Positions 31,554-35,688 of a DNA stretch of 35,688 nt are shown here, one piece after another (position 1 is the first letter of the stretch; each line of letters begins with the position of its first letter). Under the pieces are notes generated by a model. The model made no database searches and was not told where the DNA came from. It saw only the letters and a list, made by a program, of their open reading frames with translations. The position numbers and the translations under genes are program-made. Source of the DNA: Thermoplasmatota archaeon. GTDB lineage: Archaea; Thermoplasmatota; E2; DHVEG-1. Where the stretch lies: NCBI GenBank assembly GCA_029762575.1, contig JARVGL010000008.1:1-35688 (forward strand), read 5' to 3'.

Positions 31554-31984
31554 ATCAATCCCAGATATTGTTTAGATCACTATGTTACTTATTTACTGTA
31601 AGTTTAAAAAGTAATGGGTTGATATAATTGCATAAAACTTGGATATACTGAAACTAGTATGATTGTTAACAGACTAAAAACGTTGCTTATTTGTATATTC
31701 ATTACATAATTCCCTATATATAATATCTATCTAATCACTATGGTTACATCCATGAAGATCTTTTACGTAATCCCTAGATTGTTACCATGTGTATAGAGAA
31801 AATAATGAATCATATATTTTTAATATTTGCATTTAAATATTCATTATAGGAAAAAACTACCTGCTATGTTTCTCCTGTAAAGTTTTAATAACAATTATGC
31901 CCATATCTGTATTATACTCCTAATCAAAAAGGAAAATTAAACAAGGCGGGGCTGAATCATAAACAATACTACAGGTGAGAAAAT
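31554..31984. other. AT-rich intergenic region
   Basis: 430 bp with no supportable gene. A 9-bp inverted repeat ATAATGAAT / ATTCATTAT occurs at 31802-31847 (28-nt spacer). A TATA-like TTTTAATAAC near 31882 may serve the UbiA gene. Confidence 0.45.
31973..31978 (+). promoter_or_regulatory. Shine-Dalgarno preceding the frameshifted UbiA start
   Basis: AGGTGA lies 6 nt before the ATG at 31985. That ATG is in the wrong frame for UbiA unless one base is removed, as explained at the gene. Confidence 0.55.
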
Positions 31985-32801
31985 ATGGGGTTTTGTTAGA
32001 CTTATTCGACCGGAGATTATTATTCTAGGAATAGTCTGTGTCTATGTTGGCGCCCTTGTTGCCGGATCTGAATTATTTACTCTTAGGCTACTTTTAGGGA
32101 TGGCTGCTGTGTTTTGTATCGGGGCTGGATGTCATCCGTTTAATGATTATTTTGACTATGAGATAGATAAAATCAGTCATCCTAAAAGACCTTTACCTTT
32201 AGGATTATTCAAAAGACAAACCGGTATCTATATAGGAGTGATTTTTTTCGTACTTAGTATAGTGTTATCATCGTTAATTAACCTATTTTGTCTTTCCATA
32301 AATCTTATTGGAGTCGTTCTCATATTAGTTTATGAATCGTCATTAAAAAACAAAGGGTTGGGTGGCAATTTGCTTGTCGCATTTACCGTTGCATTATCAT
32401 TTAATTATGGTGGTGCTATTGCAGATGATGTTTTCAAACCAATATTTTTCACTTTGATCACATTTTTCATTTTCTTTGGACGGGAGATTATGATGGATGT
32501 TAGGGATTTTGAAGGGGATAAAAAAACAAGAGTAACATTACCTGCCGTAATTGGAAAAAAAATAGCTGTCTATTTATCTAGCGTCATGGTAGTAATTTCT
32601 ATGATCTTACTTTTTGTACCATTTTTCAATGGCTTGTTTAGTATTTGGTATGGGCTTTTGGCTATTCCCCTGTCTATCTTTACTATTTATGCGTTATCTC
32701 TTTCAATTAGTAACTTGGAAAAAGTTGGTAGAACAGCAGAGATGTTAAGATTAACAATGATCCTAGGTTTAATCTTGTTTATAGTTGGTATTTTTTCCTA
32801 A
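31985..32801 (+). CDS. UbiA-family prenyltransferase (DGGGP-synthase-like), apparent frameshift near start
   Basis: Integral membrane prenyltransferase of ~270 aa with about eight helices. First Asp motif NDYFDYEIDKISHPKRPLPLG and second DVRDFEGDKKTRVTLP are both intact, the expected Mg2+/diphosphate sites. In archaea this family includes digeranylgeranylglyceryl-phosphate synthase, which uses GGPP made by the enzyme at 1572; other UbiA roles are possible. The frame has no ATG/GTG/TTG before 32100, yet 31986-32099 clearly encodes family sequence (FVRLIRPEIIILGIV). The ATG 31985 with its SD would read into it if the run TTTT (31991-31994) had one T fewer. Either a sequencing indel, a frameshifted gene, or a non-standard start. 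Confidence 0.72.
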
Positions 32802-32850
32802 TCACCTTTTTCGTTTATATAATTGAACCCACAGATTATGTAACAGCTAA

Positions 32851-32868
32851 AACTCCATAGTTGGAGTT
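32851..32868 (+). terminator. Hairpin after UbiA gene
   Basis: AACTCCA-TAGT-TGGAGTT, a perfect 7-bp stem with a 4-nt loop, 50 nt after the UbiA stop. Possible transcript end, though no strong T-run follows. Confidence 0.35.
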
Positions 32869-32983
32869 GAGATTACTCATCTAAAAAAGTATGATTTGTT
32901 GTTATTTTACAGGATTATTCGTCCCTCTCTACTGTGCCCATTGGTCACACCAATCAAACATAAAATGTCTAAATACTATCTAA

Positions 32984-33001
32984 GAATTTCGGAAGAAATT
33001 C
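32984..33001 (-). terminator. Hairpin just downstream of tRNA-Val
   Basis: Minus-strand GAATTTC / GAAATTC, a 7-bp stem with 4-nt loop, 6 nt after the tRNA 3' end and followed by a T-containing sequence. It could end the tRNA transcript. Confidence 0.35.
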
Positions 33002-33007
33002 ATAATA

Positions 33008-33081
33008 TGGGCTTAAGGAGATTCGAACTCCTGACCTCCGCCGTGTGAAGGCGACGTCATAACCAACTAGACCATAAGCCC
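33008..33081 (-). tRNA. tRNA-Val(CAC)
   Basis: Cloverleaf on the minus strand: 7-bp acceptor GGGCTTA/TAAGCCC with A discriminator, D arm, anticodon stem TCGCC/GGCGG with loop TTCACAC (anticodon CAC, reads GUG), variable loop AGGTC, and T arm AGGAG-TTCGAAT-CTCCT. No CCA is encoded and no intron is needed. A TATA-like CATTTATCTA on the minus strand lies ~35 nt upstream. Confidence 0.95.
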
Positions 33082-33232
33082 CTGATAAAATCGTATTAGG
33101 GTAGAATACGAGTAATAGATAAATGTTTTTCGAAAGATAGCGGTGCGTTTGTTTTGGATCGTTAAGAAAGATTTATCAAGAGCGTTGTTTTTTATATATA
33201 TGAAAGAATTGGTTCATACAAGGTAGTTTTCT

Positions 33233-33769
33233 ATGAAAAAATTACGATTTATCAATAAACTAACATCTAAGACAGAACAAGAGGATGAGTGTTCTAAAGA
33301 ACCATCTGAGCCCTCTCAACCAGTTGTCTCTGATCAGAAGAAGCATAAAGCGGAGTATCGTGAGACGTTGTATGCTAATGAGGATGTCGCTGCTCCATCG
33401 TTTGATTCATTTCGTTTTCGTAATGTGGAACATATTGAATCAACTGTGGATACTCTTCATCATCGTTCATCAAGAACCTCAGAGTCAGATATCGAGCGAC
33501 GAGTGGATTCTGTGTTGTCTAAACAACAAACGCAACGATCTCGTAAACCTGCAAACGTCATCTATGTGGTGAGTAAACCAACACCAGGGCAGGTGCGAGG
33601 TGATTGGGCGGTACGAAGTCATGGGAAGATCTATAGTCATCATCGTACTAAGGAGAATGCGATCAAGAATGCTCGTCAAATAGCATCTGAGAAAGAGGCA
33701 ACGGTTCTTGTTCAGAATATGGATGGGACGTTTCGGACGAGTTACAAACCTAAAACGAAAAAGGAGTGA
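33233..33769 (+). CDS. DUF2188-domain protein with long disordered N-terminus
   Basis: 178 aa. Residues ~10-105 are charged and low in hydrophobics (disordered). Residues ~107-176 form a DUF2188-like domain: NVIYVVSKPTPGQVRGDWAV, SHGKIYSHHRTKENAI, ARQIASEKEATVLVQNMDGT. DUF2188 is a small beta-rich fold found in bacteria and archaea with no proven function. A TATA-like element near 33187 and AAGGTAG at ~33219-33225 precede the ATG. Confidence 0.75.
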   Translation: MKKLRFINKLTSKTEQEDECSKEPSEPSQPVVSDQKKHKAEYRETLYANEDVAAPSFDSFRFRNVEHIESTVDTLHHRSSRTSESDIERRVDSVLSKQQTQRSRKPANVIYVVSKPTPGQVRGDWAVRSHGKIYSHHRTKENAIKNARQIASEKEATVLVQNMDGTFRTSYKPKTKKE

Positions 33770-33834
33770 CCGTCTATAAGGTTTATGAATTACTCTTTTT
33801 TTGATATGTGTTCTTTTGTATGGATGTGTTATGT

Positions 33835-34368
33835 ATGATAGCGGTGTTACGTCTTGGCCATCGACCGTTTCGTGATAAACGGATCACGACGCATGTTGCA
33901 TTGGTGTCACGTGCTTTTGGTGCTGACGAGATCTATATTGATACAAAAGATGAAGGTATTGAACGCACTCTTACGTCTCTCTCACAACGATTTGGCGGGT
34001 CTTTTAAGGTTCAAACAGGTGTGAACGCGTTAAATATCGTGAAGAATTGGTCAGGGGTTGTCGTTCATCTAACGATGTACGGAGAGACCCTCTCAAAGGC
34101 AGTGGATGCGATAAAAAAAGAAGCACCTAGGGATCTTCTTGTCATCGTTGGAGCGGAAAAGGTTCCTCCGCAGTATTATGAACTATCAGATTGGAATATA
34201 TCTGTTGGCACCCAGCCTCATTCAGAGGTAGCGGCTCTTGCGGTCTTTTTAGATAGGATGACAAATGGTTCCTGGCAAGAGAAACAGTTCAATGGTGAAA
34301 TGACCATTATTCCTTCAAGACAAGGCAAACAGGTCGCTTCAAACGTAGGGTCTAATGGTGAACGCTAA
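33835..34368 (+). CDS. trm56: tRNA (cytidine-56 2'-O)-methyltransferase Trm56
   Basis: 177 aa from ATG 33835 (GTG 33808 and ATG 33820 upstream are possible, but the family begins I-A-V-L-R-L-G-H-R). SPOUT-fold, archaea-specific, 2'-O-methylates C56 in the T-loop using SAM. Family motifs: VLRLGHRPFRDKRITTHVAL, VVVHLTMYGETL, VIVGAEKVPPQYYE and GTQPHSEVAALAVFLDR, the trefoil-knot SAM site. The TAA overlaps the next gene's ATG by one base, so the HD-domain protein is co-translated. Confidence 0.92.
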   Translation: MIAVLRLGHRPFRDKRITTHVALVSRAFGADEIYIDTKDEGIERTLTSLSQRFGGSFKVQTGVNALNIVKNWSGVVVHLTMYGETLSKAVDAIKKEAPRDLLVIVGAEKVPPQYYELSDWNISVGTQPHSEVAALAVFLDRMTNGSWQEKQFNGEMTIIPSRQGKQVASNVGSNGER

Positions 34369-34889
34369 TGGATGAAATACCATCTAGAGAACAATGTATA
34401 CAGCTTCTTAGAGATGTAGGATGTTCTAATGAGGTCATCTGTCATTGTAAAGCAGTACGGGATATAGCGGTACGTATCGCTCAAAAAGCTGGTGCACGTG
34501 TTGATCTTGTTGAAGCAGGTGCGTTATTACACGATATCGGGAGAGCTAAGACCAATACTATCCGACATGCTATCGAAGGAGTGAAGATAGCAAAGAAACT
34601 AGGCTTATCTCAGGAGATAATCGATATCATCGAACGCCATATCGGTGCAGGAATATCAATGGATGTTGCACGTTCCTTAGGTCTACCAAAAAAAGAATAT
34701 ATACCTTTGACACTTGAGGAAAAGATAGTCTGTCATGCTGATAATCTTCTTGATGATTGCACCCGTCAACCAATAGAAAAAGAGATCGAAAAAGCATTAT
34801 TATCCGGTCATAACGAATACGCGGTACGGTTAGCTCGTCTTCACTGGGAACTCAGTAAGTTATGCGGTATGGACCTTAACAAGATATAA
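34368..34889 (+). CDS. HDIG-domain phosphohydrolase-like protein (TIGR00295-like)
   Basis: 173 aa, all-helical HD fold. H26, then GALLHDIGRAKTNTIRHAIEG with the HD pair H55/D56, ERHIGAGIS and a distal CHADNLLDD Asp complete the metal set. This fits the archaeal HDIG family (TIGR00295). Members are presumed phosphohydrolases acting on nucleotides or on RNA ends; substrate unknown. Its ATG shares a base with the trm56 stop, suggesting a tRNA or nucleic-acid link. Confidence 0.86.
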   Translation: MDEIPSREQCIQLLRDVGCSNEVICHCKAVRDIAVRIAQKAGARVDLVEAGALLHDIGRAKTNTIRHAIEGVKIAKKLGLSQEIIDIIERHIGAGISMDVARSLGLPKKEYIPLTLEEKIVCHADNLLDDCTRQPIEKEIEKALLSGHNEYAVRLARLHWELSKLCGMDLNKI

Positions 34890-34959
34890 GATACACTAGA
34901 AAAAGATATATATGGTTTTTAGAATGTAGCCCTTACATCTGTTATGTTTTTTCATCTAT

Positions 34960-35044
34960 GCAGGGGTAGCCAAGCCTGGTCAACGGCGCAAGGTTGAGGG
35001 CCTTGTCCTGTAGAGGTCCGCGAGTTCAAATCTCGTCCCCTGCA
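34960..35044 (+). tRNA. tRNA-Leu(GAG)
   Basis: Class II tRNA of 85 nt: acceptor GCAGGGG/CCCCTGC with A discriminator, D arm GCC..GGC, anticodon stem CAAGG/CCTTG with loop TTGAGGG (anticodon GAG, reads CUC/CUU), a long variable arm, and T arm GCGAG-TTCAAAT-CTCGT. No encoded CCA, no intron. Its 3' end is partly repeated 140 bp downstream. Confidence 0.95.
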
Positions 35045-35189
35045 TATTTTTATATAAATATTAATATAAATAATTATTTAAAAGGAGAAATTCCATTAAA
35101 TTTAGTTAGTATTTTGAAAATATAAAATTCATTTTGCAACATAAATTTACCGGTAAAAACGTTTTGAAATCCCTTCCCTCTGCATATTT
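35028..35189 (+). repeat. Imperfect repeat of tRNA-Leu 3' end (possible att remnant)
   Basis: The tRNA 3' end and flank from AAATCTCGTCCCCTGCATATTT (35028-35049) matches AAATCCCTTCCCTCTGCATAT-type sequence at 35167-35189, with 10 identical bases CTGCATATTT at the end of each. Such imperfect duplications at tRNA ends are left by integrated elements. Confidence 0.35.
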
Positions 35190-35643
35190 ACATACCTAAA
35201 TATTTTAGGTCAAAAGCCCTCCGTACATTAACATATAATTTTGTACATTTTTAAGGAGAAATCCCTCCTGACAAGCCGACGGAGGGACTACGGTGTATGG
35301 GTAAAAAGCTTCCTGATCTAATTGAAAATGGTTTAAAACCTTATTAAAAATTCTATAAAGGTTCTAATTCCCTTCAAAAATCCATGCAAATAAAGTCAGA
35401 TTAAGTCAAGAACCTAGCACAATGTATTTATCATGGGACTTTTGACTTATGTGTAGCAAACGCAATTAATAGTCTTAAACGTTTTATTTTCATCTATAAC
35501 TAATATGGAAATCTATATATATTATTTATTACATTTGTTATATAAAATGTAATCCCAATATGTTTTATAAATGACGGTCTTAATCAGATACAAAAATTAT
35601 TGAATGAATTTTGTAAACATCTTAGGACTACAGAGGTATAATC
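35045..35643. other. AT-rich tail after tRNA-Leu, no gene supported
   Basis: Contains palindromes ACCTAAA-TAT-TTTAGGT (35194-35210) and TTACATTT/AAATGTAA (35529-35552), a repeated AAGGAGAAAT (35082-35091 and 35253-35262), and the leader-like structure at 35217-35287. No complete gene. Confidence 0.5.
35217..35347 (+). ncRNA. Leader-like RNA with two alternative pairings and a 16-codon frame
   Basis: Two upstream segments can each pair with the same GGAGGG: CCCTCCGT (35217-35224) with ACGGAGGG (35279-35286), 8 bp, or TCCCTCC (35262-35268) with GGAGGGA (35281-35287), 7 bp. Downstream, ATG 35297 opens a 16-codon frame ending at 35347, and the GGAGG (35281-35285) lies 11 nt before it. This is how an attenuator or riboswitch-like leader is laid out. 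No known family recognised. Confidence 0.3.
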
Positions 35644-35688
35644 ATGGGGCATAATGATAAATATTTATATATTAAACGGAATATTTGT
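35644..35688 (+). CDS. Possible start of a CDS cut by the window end
   Basis: ATG 35644 with AGAGGT (35632-35637) 6 nt upstream, then 15 open codons to the window edge. The SD is good but the length is too short to identify anything. Confidence 0.4.
   Translation, partial: MGHNDKYLYIKRNIC

Noticed and set aside
1-35688. CRISPR array or rRNA genes
   Set aside because: No regularly spaced repeats and no rRNA-like sequence were seen on either strand.

Overview
The window is archaeal, most likely from a Euryarchaeota lineage near Thermoplasmatota. The basis is the gene set: a group II chaperonin (thermosome), aEF1-beta, isopentenyl phosphate kinase, archaeal-type GGPP synthase, archaeal GluRS, Elp3, Trm56, a UbiA prenyltransferase with DGGGP-synthase-like motifs, tRNA genes without encoded CCA, and TATA boxes about 25 nt from starts. 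Secreted C25 (gingipain-like) peptidases and membrane-anchored winged-helix regulators are known from sediment Thermoplasmata-type archaea, so such a lineage is a reasonable inference but is not proven here.

Layout. 1-4277 (+) is a tight operon for isoprenoid/lipid precursors (IPK, type 2 IDI, GGPP synthase) ending in gltX. 4338-5483 holds a membrane wHTH regulator and, on the minus strand, a 54-aa four-CxxC zinc-ribbon gene with aEF1-beta. 5551-13119 (-) is a surface-glycan cluster: a UPF0104 flippase-like membrane protein, an 828-aa alpha/alpha-toroid protein of unknown activity, a GT4 transferase, a GT-C membrane transferase and a MurG/GT28-like transferase. pyrF (type 2 OMP decarboxylase) follows at 13210, then a decayed gene.

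14469-21746 is rich in exported proteins: a 537-class unknown secreted protein, a C25 cysteine peptidase, an M28 zinc peptidase, a tandem winged-helix protein and a secreted C39/papain-like protein. They look like parts of an extracellular protein-degradation or surface-processing set. A small membrane protein and a YgjP-type metallopeptidase diverge from one palindromic TATA box, and elp3 follows.

24540-28300 is an AT-rich accessory stretch. It has a cold-shock protein, an RHH + zinc-finger gene pair, an IS-transposase remnant, a SIR2-domain protein that may be a stand-alone defence NADase, and several inverted repeats. The thermosome gene, a lipoprotein, a two-helix small protein and an alpha/beta hydrolase follow. 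A UbiA prenyltransferase next to them appears frameshifted right after its start.

The right end has tRNA-Val(CAC), a DUF2188 protein, a trm56-HD operon and tRNA-Leu(GAG). Beyond the Leu tRNA is a gene-poor AT-rich tail with palindromes, an imperfect copy of the tRNA 3' end and a leader-like RNA with two mutually exclusive pairings over one GGAGG. A new reading frame may begin at 35644. I found no CRISPR array, rRNA or intact mobile element.
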